64,000 bases of DNA from Wansuia hejianensis (GTDB taxonomy: Bacteria; Bacillota; Clostridia; Lachnospirales; Lachnospiraceae). Under the pieces are notes generated by a model, which was not told the origin of the DNA, ran no database searches, and saw only the letters and a program-made list of their open reading frames with translations. The stretch is taken from positions 633,501-697,500 of the forward strand of contig NZ_CP060635.1 of NCBI RefSeq assembly GCF_014337215.1. Direction: 5' to 3'. Position 1 is the stretch's first letter, and each line of letters begins with the position of its first letter. Positions 51,701 to 59,123 of the stretch are shown in pieces. A program made the position numbers and the translations under genes.

Positions 51701-52850
51701 TGGAATAAAGGTCCATATCGATGAGCTGAATCCTAAGAAGATCTATGAAGATGTGAAAGACGGGTTGACCGGGAAGAAAAACCGGGAAGTGATCAAAGAA
51801 GCGAAGGACGCTGCGTATGCGGCCAAGAAGAAAGAGGAGGAGAAGCCCAAGTCCAGAGATGAAGCATTCCGGTTCCGGATTTCGGATACCTCTGCGAGCC
51901 TGGATCTGGCGCTGAAGCAGGATAATATAGAATTTGGCGGCGAAGTTACCCTGGATATGAACGACTCTCTCCAGTTTGGCTGTTTTGCGCTGAATGAGCT
52001 GAAGCTGAAGTTTAATACACTGGATGACAGTCAGGAATACTGGTATCTGGGAGGAGCCATTGACTTTTCGACAATGATCCCGGGATTTGGCGGGTCAGGC
52101 GTTTCCGGAATGGAGGCTCATATTTCCTCCTGGTACTGGATGTTTGATGAGATGGAAGTGGGTATCAACCTGTATCCCGGAATCGGGATTTATAATGCCC
52201 TGTATGTGGATGAGATGTCCCTGAAGGTTGATGGGGTCAGCAGCCTGTTACTGGATTCTGACTGGATATCGGATAAGGCTAAGGAGGTTGTATTTAACGG
52301 TCGGGACCTGGATGCGCTGAAGGATAATAAGCCTGATTTCCAGCTTGTGGGGAGCGTGGGAGCAGATGTGAATCTGTTTAAGTCCCTTCATCTGAATGTG
52401 CCGGAGGATATGACAAAATGGGGAGAGCTGGGCACACTGGACGGGGATATTTCTCTGAATTTCACTCAGAAGAAATTTGATATAACGGCGGCGCTGTCGC
52501 TTCTGGAGCATGAGATTGCCAATGCGTCACTGGGAATCGGCACAGAGGGGCTGTATGCGAAGGCCAGGGCACAGTTGGAACTGGAAATGCTGGGATGCCA
52601 GCTGGGAGGCGGAATTGACCTGGGACTGGCCACTTCTCTGAAGGAGCTGACGGTGGATTTTGGCGTGGACGGCCATGTGGATTGCAACATGCTGAACGCG
52701 CACCTGAAGGGTGACATCAAGGTCACGGTGCTGGTCAAGTATGACGGCTCAAAATTCTCAGTTGCGCTCACACAGAACGGAGATGAGCACCGGTTCTGGT
52801 ACGAGGACAACGGAGAATTGCTTCTGATACAGAAGCTGCACTACACGTAA
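48774..52850 (+). CDS. Large membrane-anchored von Willebrand factor A domain protein
   Basis: A 1358-residue protein. Two membrane segments lie in residues 5-62; residues about 80-450 are helical and TPR-like; a vWA domain starts near 510 with an intact MIDAS (DTSGS at 519-523, GGDTN near 585, MTDGQD near 612). An IPT/TIG-like Ig domain follows (about 744-820, TPGGLSVEDVENGSQVTVKG), then over 500 beta-rich residues with a charged helical insert near 1000-1030. Most of it is probably extracytoplasmic. I know no named relative. It lies between a zinc-ribbon gene and a secreted Ig-like gene. Confidence 0.8.
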   Translation: MDQFFPVLATILFAVVILFDILGHRNMKIKRNLLDWIFLCLLGVGLAGTLIFNVGRLIKANSGERPGLYLAYRYLMDGDSDNARRAVENDTDLNEHQKKIIDILGAAVEGDYPTLYFETRQMLDGKIRNEDQRSAVEELQQMAAAYLHQDSSVAELTALGRGPEGQGKSSPVASLIETCYEAEKLNETKKLEEYYELDRQIRSGQLDAVNPSEVEGLVDKYRESTEILKLAMSYYVQTSDYEEAKELARTLLDKGHSAENYVIYTDVIAQEAYAAPREDSSDPEKQTLIDKARKLEEKAEKYDDGEEKKEKLLNEAEELYQEAANVDIRRAINFLEAKRPLIFDDTGLYDLQLAKLYLLADEREKAQELVYSSMDGAALLSDSSPVKQPLMDVIDAYNQTDSDEASPHLKSSVRNLVGAQSQDVVPVSDGTVNEKMANYVASTLKYDKLGIFISKIDTSNYPEITAYLNINGKKEGRWGMASEFYADDFEVIDTQYQIKDFKVSADGSKTGVDIAIVMDTSGSMEGTPLEDAKLAAEACVENMDTDVQKLSIVSYNSEAGTVVEKTDSQEKLNFGISQLSAGGDTNISQGISEGLNSLEGGKAGTKAVILMTDGQDNSGQEAMDEVISRADSEDISVYTVGLGDVNEEYLKDIAQRTGGKYILADNTTELEDIYVTLQKYIINNYVLTYTVTDNSEEEARYLMASVPAYQVAGEREYTIADGAGSEVEINGTRIKPVTESDTLVTSVTPGGLSVEDVENGSQVTVKGKNFVEGMHISIGMLELQNVQVTDDSTLTGTLKGSMSAGSYSVRAQYPDGRIGVRNKAFYVFRAGVTTGVRIGGTIIKADSIGQISDNQFVASGNVLINDFLHYDSSLEIRAAELPQDMKLEANQTAYLGNSGQVSGNGTLYISYAQADGGEGKNQSFANLVMGGKNYEVIQGEFEFDIEGMDTSMDQSWELTIPGMTNVTVGEFSLETDGIKVHIDELNPKKIYEDVKDGLTGKKNREVIKEAKDAAYAAKKKEEEKPKSRDEAFRFRISDTSASLDLALKQDNIEFGGEVTLDMNDSLQFGCFALNELKLKFNTLDDSQEYWYLGGAIDFSTMIPGFGGSGVSGMEAHISSWYWMFDEMEVGINLYPGIGIYNALYVDEMSLKVDGVSSLLLDSDWISDKAKEVVFNGRDLDALKDNKPDFQLVGSVGADVNLFKSLHLNVPEDMTKWGELGTLDGDISLNFTQKKFDITAALSLLEHEIANASLGIGTEGLYAKARAQLELEMLGCQLGGGIDLGLATSLKELTVDFGVDGHVDCNMLNAHLKGDIKVTVLVKYDGSKFSVALTQNGDEHRFWYEDNGELLLIQKLHYT

Positions 52851-52876
52851 ACATACCGTAACTGGAGGTTGAGCAG

Positions 52877-54376
52877 ATGAAAAAAGTGACTGGGATTTTC
52901 GCGGCGGTTCTGCTGTGCCTGCTGGTGTTCCGGCTGGATGTGGCCGGAGCGGCGCAGGCGATAGAGGTAGATCTGGATGAAGCCAGGAGTGACTGTATTT
53001 TTCAGGTAAAATGGGAGGAATCGGACGCAAAGGCATCTGTGAAAATCATCTCTCCTTCGGGAGAGATATACGGGACCGGCGAGACGCCGGACCGGGCTAC
53101 GGTAATGCAGGGAGCGGTATATATTTATATCGGCGATGCCGAGGCCGGAGAATGGACGGTCCAGGTGACCGGTGACAGCCTGGGGGACGCGGAGGTCACA
53201 GTGGGGTCGCTCCCCCAGAGTATGAAAGTGGATTCGTTTACTGTGACTGAAAATGGCAATGGGAATTACCATGCTGCTTGGACCATCTCGGACTGCCCGG
53301 AGGATGTGTCCGTCAGGATTTACGCGAACAGGTCAAAGGCAGGTTACGACGGCACGGAAGTGAGCGGAGTGGGACAGGGACCGGTTGGGGCGATGGACTT
53401 TGCAATGCCGGACCTGGACAGCGGATATTATTATTTTTATGTTTCCGTTACGGCTGACAGCGGAGCCTTTAATTACGGATACGCCGATACCCCCTTTTTC
53501 TTTGATAACGAGGGAAGGCCGGAAAAGCTTTCCTCGGTGACGGCAGGGCTGCTGGACGGCGATGTATACATGAGCTGGGAGGGGGAAGCCGGCACTTACC
53601 GGGTGATGCTGTTTGATCCGGATACCGGAGAACTTTTGGCCAGCGAAATTACGGAAGATACGACCTGCCTGGCCGCCATGCCGGAAGGCAGTTCAAAGGT
53701 GCTGGCAGCAGCGGCGTCCTATGATTACGAGCGGCTGGGGAGATTTGACCTGTATGAAGTGTCTGCTGAACAGGCGGTAGATGCGTCTGTCACGTTTCCG
53801 GAGGAGAGCGCTACCAATCAGGCGGCGGTCTATGCGGACGTGGTATTCAGCGGAAGCTGTACAGTATCCGCGACCTTAAACGGGGAAGTGATGCTGCAGG
53901 ACAGCGTTGAACAGGGGAAATATTCTATAGAACTGGAAGAGGGCGATAATACGGTCGTCTTTCTTGTGACCGATGAAAAGGGTAATACCGCGGCTTTTTT
54001 AAAGGAGTTATATCTGGATAGTACCGCCCCTCAGCTGTCGATGAAACGGAATCTGAGCGGAGTTACTACCGATGATTCTTATATTTATGTGGAAGGCTAT
54101 ACGGAGGCGGGCGCTGCACTCACTTGCAACGGTCAGGAGGTAGAACTGACAGGAAGCTATTTCAGCTATAAGCAGCCTCTTTCCTACGGAAAAAATGAGA
54201 TACAGGTAGTAGCAAAGGACATCGCGGGCAATGAGACACGTTATACCGCGGCCGTAAAACGGCCCTTCTGGTCCATGAAATTTCTGAAATGGATCATTCT
54301 GGGCGCGGCAGCAGTCGTTCTGATCATCATAGAAACGACGGTTTTGGTGAGAGGGAAAAGGAGGTCCAGACGATGA
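52877..54376 (+). CDS. Secreted Ig-like/FnIII-like membrane-anchored protein
   Basis: A 499-residue protein with an N-terminal signal peptide (KKVTGIFAAVLLCLLVFRL, cleavage near AGAAQA), several beta-sandwich repeats (SVKIISPSGEIYGTGETPDR; NYHAAWTISDCPEDVSVRIY; a late ENTVVF-like bacterial Ig pattern in EGDNTVVFLVTDEKGN and KNEIQVVAKDIAGNE) and one C-terminal membrane helix with a basic tail. Topology is outside, with an anchor. It begins 26 bases after the vWA gene and overlaps the next gene by ATGA. Function unknown; likely a partner of the vWA protein. Confidence 0.78.
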   Translation: MKKVTGIFAAVLLCLLVFRLDVAGAAQAIEVDLDEARSDCIFQVKWEESDAKASVKIISPSGEIYGTGETPDRATVMQGAVYIYIGDAEAGEWTVQVTGDSLGDAEVTVGSLPQSMKVDSFTVTENGNGNYHAAWTISDCPEDVSVRIYANRSKAGYDGTEVSGVGQGPVGAMDFAMPDLDSGYYYFYVSVTADSGAFNYGYADTPFFFDNEGRPEKLSSVTAGLLDGDVYMSWEGEAGTYRVMLFDPDTGELLASEITEDTTCLAAMPEGSSKVLAAAASYDYERLGRFDLYEVSAEQAVDASVTFPEESATNQAAVYADVVFSGSCTVSATLNGEVMLQDSVEQGKYSIELEEGDNTVVFLVTDEKGNTAAFLKELYLDSTAPQLSMKRNLSGVTTDDSYIYVEGYTEAGAALTCNGQEVELTGSYFSYKQPLSYGKNEIQVVAKDIAGNETRYTAAVKRPFWSMKFLKWIILGAAAVVLIIIETTVLVRGKRRSRR

Positions 54377-54678
54377 AAAAATTCAGGCTTATCCTGGCAC
54401 TTCTGACCATAGTATCCGGTATTTACATGATCTATGCCAATGTGAGTGTCAGCGGATACCGTCTGCTGACCATGAATTCTGCAGCAGGGCACAGAGTGGC
54501 GGTAAGCTACCGGTGGTCTGTAGTCGTATTCCTGGTTCTTGTTATATTAAATGCCCTGGCCGTTTTTATTGAAAAAAAGCATAAGCACAAGCCTATGACT
54601 TGTCCGAACTGCGGGTCTGTCCATGGTGAAAAAGATAAATTCTGTAAAAAATGCGGCTATTCCTTTCAGAAGCGCTAA
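54373..54678 (+). CDS. Small membrane protein with C-terminal zinc ribbon
   Basis: A 101-residue protein with two hydrophobic helices (about 5-22 and 42-62) and a cytoplasmic zinc ribbon CPNCGSVHGEKDKFCKKCG (about 77-95). The ATG at 54373 follows AAAGGAGGT and overlaps the preceding stop as ATGA, so a longer frame is rejected. Its zinc ribbon resembles those of the 328-residue protein at the head of the cluster, suggesting that the cluster begins and ends with the same type of domain. Confidence 0.82.
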   Translation: MKKFRLILALLTIVSGIYMIYANVSVSGYRLLTMNSAAGHRVAVSYRWSVVVFLVLVILNALAVFIEKKHKHKPMTCPNCGSVHGEKDKFCKKCGYSFQKR

Positions 54679-54707
54679 AACCTTCCAGTGGTTTTTACGA
54701 ATTTTTC

Positions 54708-54736
54708 TTGAAATATGTCATAGACTAGAGTATAAT
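54708..54736 (+). promoter_or_regulatory. Strong promoter of the putative 6S RNA
   Basis: TTGAAA (54708-54713), 17 bases, TATAAT (54731-54736). Transcription would begin near 54743, followed by a structured non-coding stretch. Confidence 0.75.
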
Positions 54737-54742
54737 TTATGT

Positions 54743-54979
54743 AAATCAAATAGTAATTTCCTGGAGTGTCCGATCCCCTGTCAATTTGAACCTACATTTT
54801 CTTTAAACAGGGATTCCTATATTGGCGTGTGGATGTCAGGCCCTCATTGCGCAGGGGAAGGCAGAAGCGGCGTCTGCGGTTACCCACCTAGCCTCGCTAG
54901 GAGTCAAACGACAGGAACGGCATGCCGGGGTTACTAAAGAGAAAAAAGAGGTTGTTGCCTGTTGGCAGCAGCCTTTTTT
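54743..54979 (+). ncRNA. ssrS: Probable 6S RNA
   Basis: A stand-alone transcript of about 235 bases with its own promoter and terminator and no convincing gene. It has the Firmicute 6S-like opening (CCTGGAGTGTCCGATCCCCT, then TTTAAACAGGGATTCCTA), a CCTGTC...GACAGG long-range pairing that can close the molecule, local hairpins CCCT/AGGG, GCAGA/TCTGC and CCTAG/CTAGG, and an open central part. The terminator GGTTGTTGCC (54950-54959) with GGCAGCAGCC (54964-54973) and TTTTTT ends it. 6S RNA binds the housekeeping RNA polymerase. Identification is by pattern, without a model search. Confidence 0.6.
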
Positions 54980-55053
54980 ATATCATAGGAAAGTGGCTTG
55001 TTCAGAATGTGTGTTAGCTGCATGTTTTATTATGATTTTCCATATACTAGGGT

Positions 55054-56568
55054 ATGGATATTCGAAAAGAAAACAAATTATTACTTTGTATCTGTATCTG
55101 CTGTTTCTTTTTCCTGATATTTTTGAGGGCGGCGAAGCATATGGAGCCAACTGCAGAGCGGAAAGAAGATGCCACGGCGATGGAGGAGCGGCTGGAACTG
55201 GAACAGCAGATGTACCGTCAGATGGACGCATCTTCGGGAGCGGCATCGGCAGGACAGACAGAGCCGGAACCTTCCGCGGAGGCAGTGAATACCCCGGAGG
55301 TATCAGATGTTCCGGAGAACACTGGCACGCCGGAGGCAGCCGGTGCCGCGGAAAACTATCAGGCGCCGCTCATCCGTATATTACTGACAGATAATTCAAA
55401 AAGCGGCTATTATCAGGAAAGCGTGACAGTCAGCAGCAGCAGCGCCATTCATTTGGAAGGTTCAGATCTGACAATTCCGGCAGGAACCAGTGAGACAATT
55501 ACAAATGGGGACGGCCGTTTTATGGATGGGAAAATTGTCCTGACTCCTGAGGATCCTTCGGCCGGAATCACTGTTTCTTCTCTGCAGAAGGCACAGGGGC
55601 CGCCGGTGTATGAGGGCAGCCTGGAAATCTATCTAACAGATCAGGGAATCTACCTCGTGAACGAAGTGAACTTGGAAAGTTATCTGAAATACGTGGTGCC
55701 CAGTGAAATGCCGGCTTCCTATGCGGCGGAAGCCCTGAAAGCCCAGGCGGTCTGCGCCAGGACGTATGCCTGCCGCCAGATCCAGGATGCTTCTCTGGAG
55801 GATTATCATGCTCATGTGGATGACAGCGTGTCATTTCAGGTATATAATAATATTGCCAGACAGGAGGCCACAGACCAGGCGGTGGATGACACGGCAGGCC
55901 AGATCATGACCTGCGGCGGAGAACCGATTACAGCTTATTTCTTCTCTACCTCCTGCGGTTATACCAGCACCAATGAGGTGTGGAGCGGAGGAAGCTCCGA
56001 AGAGTATCTGAAGAGCGTATATCTGGGAAGCGATGACCGGGAGGATGTTCAGACGGAAGAGGTATTTGCTTCATTTATCCAGCAGAAGGATGAGTCTGAT
56101 CTGGAGTCTTCTGACGGATGGTACAGATGGAGTGTGACGCTTCCTGCAGAGGCGTTGAATCAGAGGATAGAAAAATATCAGATCGGCACCATCCAGAGTT
56201 TCCAGGTGTTGAAACGAAGCAGCGGGGGAGCGGTTTCCAGTCTTCAGGTAACAGGGAGCCAGGGCAGTACGACTCTGGATAATGAATACGCGATTCGGGA
56301 ACTGCTTTCTGTAAAGGGAATTGCGGTTACGAAAAATGATGGTTCCGTGACAGAAGATATGTATCTTCTGCCCAGCGCTTATTTTATCTGCAGCGCCGTC
56401 TATAATGGGAGCAGCCTGACCGGGTTCTCATTTTTGGGAGGCGGTTACGGGCATGGTGTGGGCATGAGCCAGAACGGTGCCGCGCATCTGGCGGAGCAGG
56501 GCTATGGATGGCAGGATATATTAAAATACTTTTACGAGAACATTCAACTGGAAACAGCTCAGGCATAG
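55054..56568 (+). CDS. SpoIID/LytB-domain protein
   Basis: A 504-residue protein with an N-terminal membrane anchor (KLLLCICICCFFFLIFLRAA, residues 8-27), an acidic/Ala/Pro-rich linker to about 105, and a SpoIID domain: YLKYVVPSEMPASYAAEALKAQ is split at the catalytic Glu region, followed by SCGYTSTNEVW and the late GYGHGVGMSQNGAAHLAEQG. SpoIID-type enzymes are lytic transglycosylases acting on glycan freed of stem peptides. The ATG at 55054 has only a short AGGG nearby but includes the anchor. It may be a vegetative paralogue of SpoIID. Confidence 0.85.
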   Translation: MDIRKENKLLLCICICCFFFLIFLRAAKHMEPTAERKEDATAMEERLELEQQMYRQMDASSGAASAGQTEPEPSAEAVNTPEVSDVPENTGTPEAAGAAENYQAPLIRILLTDNSKSGYYQESVTVSSSSAIHLEGSDLTIPAGTSETITNGDGRFMDGKIVLTPEDPSAGITVSSLQKAQGPPVYEGSLEIYLTDQGIYLVNEVNLESYLKYVVPSEMPASYAAEALKAQAVCARTYACRQIQDASLEDYHAHVDDSVSFQVYNNIARQEATDQAVDDTAGQIMTCGGEPITAYFFSTSCGYTSTNEVWSGGSSEEYLKSVYLGSDDREDVQTEEVFASFIQQKDESDLESSDGWYRWSVTLPAEALNQRIEKYQIGTIQSFQVLKRSSGGAVSSLQVTGSQGSTTLDNEYAIRELLSVKGIAVTKNDGSVTEDMYLLPSAYFICSAVYNGSSLTGFSFLGGGYGHGVGMSQNGAAHLAEQGYGWQDILKYFYENIQLETAQA

Positions 56569-56578
56569 GGGAAAAACG

Positions 56579-57445
56579 ATGGAGCCTTTAGAAGAGAATA
56601 AAACGAAAAAATTCATCCGGGTGGTAAAGGAGTTTGCAGAGCGCATTACACAGGATCATGTGGGTGCGTATGCGGCGCAGGGGGCTTTTTTCCTGCTGCT
56701 TTCCTTTATTCCGTTTATGATGCTTCTCCTGAATATCATCCAGTATACGAGCCTGACTGAGGCGGAGGTCAGCCATGCGGTTCTGGCGGTCATTCCCAAT
56801 GATTTTCATGGGGTGGTGAGCTCGATTATCTCTGATATCTACCAGAGATCTGCAATGATCTTGCCGGTCTCCGCGGTCCTGGCTCTGTGGTCGGCGGGAA
56901 AGGCTGTGAATTCCCTCACTTATGGCCTGAATACGATATATCATGTGCGGGAAACGAGGAATTATTTTGTCAACCGGTTCCGTTCCATGGGATATACGCT
57001 GATTTTCATCATCGCTTTTATTGTGACGCTGGTGCTGCTGGTGTTCGGGAAGAGCATCCAGAAGGGTATCATTGAATTTTTTCCCGCCGCCGCTGGATTT
57101 ACGGCCGTGCTGGTCAGCCTGCGGACGGTGATCTCGATGATCGCCCTGGTGATCGCTTTCCTTCTGATGTACCGGTTTGTCCCGAACAGGAAGTCTACTC
57201 TTGGAGGCCAGCTGCCCGGAGCGCTGATTGCCACGGTAGCATGGGAGATACTTTCCGTAGGTTTTTCCATTTATCTGGAATACTTTCCGGGGGTCACGCG
57301 GATGTACGGGAACATGACTACGATCATTTTACTGATGTTGTGGATTTATTTTTGCATGTACATTATTCTGCTGGGCGCGGAAATTAATGATTATTATGAG
57401 GAAAGAATGAAAAATGATCTTGACACAGACGAAAAATCCAGCTAG
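56579..57445 (+). CDS. YihY/BrkB-family inner membrane protein
   Basis: A 288-residue polytopic membrane protein with about six hydrophobic segments. Family marks are YAAQGAFFLLLSFIPFMMLL, the central SAGKAVNSLTYGLNTIY and the late LPGALIATVAWEILS with YGNMTTIILLMLWIYF. Once annotated as RNase BN; this is not supported for the family. It starts ten bases after the SpoIID-domain gene, so they may be co-expressed. A promoter for the next operon overlaps its end. Confidence 0.9.
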   Translation: MEPLEENKTKKFIRVVKEFAERITQDHVGAYAAQGAFFLLLSFIPFMMLLLNIIQYTSLTEAEVSHAVLAVIPNDFHGVVSSIISDIYQRSAMILPVSAVLALWSAGKAVNSLTYGLNTIYHVRETRNYFVNRFRSMGYTLIFIIAFIVTLVLLVFGKSIQKGIIEFFPAAAGFTAVLVSLRTVISMIALVIAFLLMYRFVPNRKSTLGGQLPGALIATVAWEILSVGFSIYLEYFPGVTRMYGNMTTIILLMLWIYFCMYIILLGAEINDYYEERMKNDLDTDEKSS

Positions 57446-57448
57446 AAT
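57420..57448 (+). promoter_or_regulatory. Promoter of the pheST operon
   Basis: TTGACA (57420-57425), 17 bases, TAGAAT (57443-57448). It overlaps the last codons of the YihY-family gene and starts the T-box leader near 57455. Confidence 0.75.
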
Positions 57449-57454
57449 AAATGA

Positions 57455-57768
57455 GAATATTGAAAGGCGCGGAAGGTGTCTGTAGGGCTTTATTTTCTTT
57501 CAGAGAGAGAGGATCACCGGCTGAAAATTCTCTTAAGTTCAGATTTTGCCTGAGATTCGCACCGGAGCTTCTTTTTTGAACATATATCCGTAGGGACGTG
57601 CGCTTGAGAGGACATGAGTGCAGACAGCACCGCAGGCAGGGTATGATAAGTAGGAAAAGACGTATATGCACGTTACAGCATAGATTGAGAGTCCGGACAG
57701 TGTGCCCGGAAATCAGGGTGGTACCGCGGAAATTATGAGTTTCGTCCCTTTTGGGCGAAACTCTTTTT
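57455..57768 (+). promoter_or_regulatory. T-box riboswitch, phenylalanine-specific
   Basis: The leader ends with the T-box sequence AGGGTGGTACCGCG (57715-57728), whose TGGT matches a tRNA acceptor end with A73. Stem I carries the specifier context GAGATTCGCACCGGAG with TTC (57556-57558), a Phe codon, agreeing with pheS downstream. The terminator is GAGTTTCG (57737-57744) with CGAAACTC (57756-57763) and TTTTT. Uncharged tRNA-Phe would stabilise the antiterminator and switch pheST on. Confidence 0.92.
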
Positions 57769-57790
57769 ATATCATAGGAAAGTGCGGATC

Positions 57791-57870
57791 GCACTGCGGC
57801 GGAGAGGAAGAGTGTTGCAAATGCAACTCACCGCAGGCGGAGAATCTCGCTTGCGGGATTCTTTCTTGTT
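57791..57870 (+). terminator. Second hairpin/terminator-like element before pheS
   Basis: AGAATCTCGC (57841-57850) pairs over ten positions (one G-T) with GCGGGATTCT (57853-57862), followed by TTCTTGTT. Just upstream CTGCGG (57794-57799) and CCGCAG (57830-57835 region) enclose a GTTGCA/TGCAAC stem. The remaining bases to pheS hold nothing else recognisable. Confidence 0.45.
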
Positions 57871-57974
57871 GCGCAGAATAGCTTTTTCCAGCCTTCCTGT
57901 GTAATAAAAGCTCTCAGGGCGGGTGCGGGTTTCCCTGTGCTATCAAAGAGGATCATCTGTAAAGGAGAAAGAAA

Positions 57975-59009
57975 ATGAGTGAGAACAGTATGAAAGAGAA
58001 GCTGGAAGCCATTGTAAAAAAGGCGATGGCCAGCATGAACACAGCGAATTCTCTGGACGCTCTGAATGAGGTCAGGGTTGATGTGCTTGGCAAAAAGGGG
58101 CAGCTGACTGCCGTGCTGAAGGGGATGAAGGATGTGGCGCCGGAGGAACGGCCGAAGGTCGGCCAGATGGTCAATGATGCCAGAAGTTCCATTGAAAAGA
58201 CGCTGGAAGAGGTTAAGGAAAAGCTGGAGCGGGTCCACATGGAACAGAAGCTGGCCAGAGAAGTGATTGATGTGACACTTCCGGCTAAAAAAGCTGCAGT
58301 AGGGCACCGCCATCCCAATACCATTGCGCTTGAGGAAGTTGAGCGAATCTTTATCGGCATGGGTTATGAGGTGGTTCAGGGACCCGAGGTTGAATATGAT
58401 CTCTATAATTTTGAAAAGCTGAATATTCCCGCTAACCATCCGGCAAAGGATGAGCAGGATACGTTTTATATAACGAAGGATATCGTTCTCAGGACACAGA
58501 CCTCTCCCTGCCAGGCCCGTGTGATGGAGCAGGGCAGGCTGCCGATCCGCATGCTGTCGCCGGGGAGGGTATTTCGTTCCGATGAGGTAGATGCCACTCA
58601 TTCACCTTCCTTTCACCAGGTGGAAGGTCTCGTGGTGGACAAGCATATTACGTTTGCGGATTTGAAGGGAACTCTGGCACAATTTGCCAGGGAACTGTTT
58701 GGGCCGGAGACTAAGACAAAATTCCGCCCCCATCATTTTCCTTTCACAGAGCCCAGCGCTGAGATGGATGTGAGCTGTTTTAAATGCGGCGGAAAGGGCT
58801 GCCGTTTCTGTAAAGGTTCCGGCTGGATTGAGATTCTGGGGTGCGGGATGGTTCATCCTCATGTGTTTGAAATGTGCGGCATTGATCCGGAAAAGTATAC
58901 GGGCTTTGCCTTTGGGGTGGGGCTTGAGAGGATTGCCCTGTTGAAATATGAGATAGATGATATGCGTCTGCTTTATGAGAATGATTATCGGTTCCTGAAG
59001 CAGTTTTAA
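57975..59009 (+). CDS. pheS: Phenylalanyl-tRNA synthetase alpha subunit
   Basis: The 344-residue catalytic subunit that activates phenylalanine. An N-terminal coiled-coil precedes the class II core: GHRHPNTIALEEVERIF, motif 2 region (PIRMLSPGRVFRSDEVDATH), HFPFTEPSAEMDV, the SCFKCGGKGCRFCKGSGW loop (about 265-282) and motif 3 GVGLERIALLKY. AAAGGAG precedes the ATG. It is under the T-box and partners pheT. Confidence 0.97.
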   Translation: MSENSMKEKLEAIVKKAMASMNTANSLDALNEVRVDVLGKKGQLTAVLKGMKDVAPEERPKVGQMVNDARSSIEKTLEEVKEKLERVHMEQKLAREVIDVTLPAKKAAVGHRHPNTIALEEVERIFIGMGYEVVQGPEVEYDLYNFEKLNIPANHPAKDEQDTFYITKDIVLRTQTSPCQARVMEQGRLPIRMLSPGRVFRSDEVDATHSPSFHQVEGLVVDKHITFADLKGTLAQFARELFGPETKTKFRPHHFPFTEPSAEMDVSCFKCGGKGCRFCKGSGWIEILGCGMVHPHVFEMCGIDPEKYTGFAFGVGLERIALLKYEIDDMRLLYENDYRFLKQF

Positions 59010-59123
59010 CCCCGGGATTATAGCTTTTCGGCCTCTGCGGGCGGCGGGATAATCGCCGTACCCAGGCTGACATAAGCGAGGGGCGGAGATCAGATTGAAA
59101 CAATCGGATAGGAGAATGGAAAT

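Noticed and set aside
54822..55394. 190-residue frame across the 6S RNA and SpoIID gene start
   Set aside because: It spans a structured RNA and terminator and continues out of frame through the SpoIID-domain gene.
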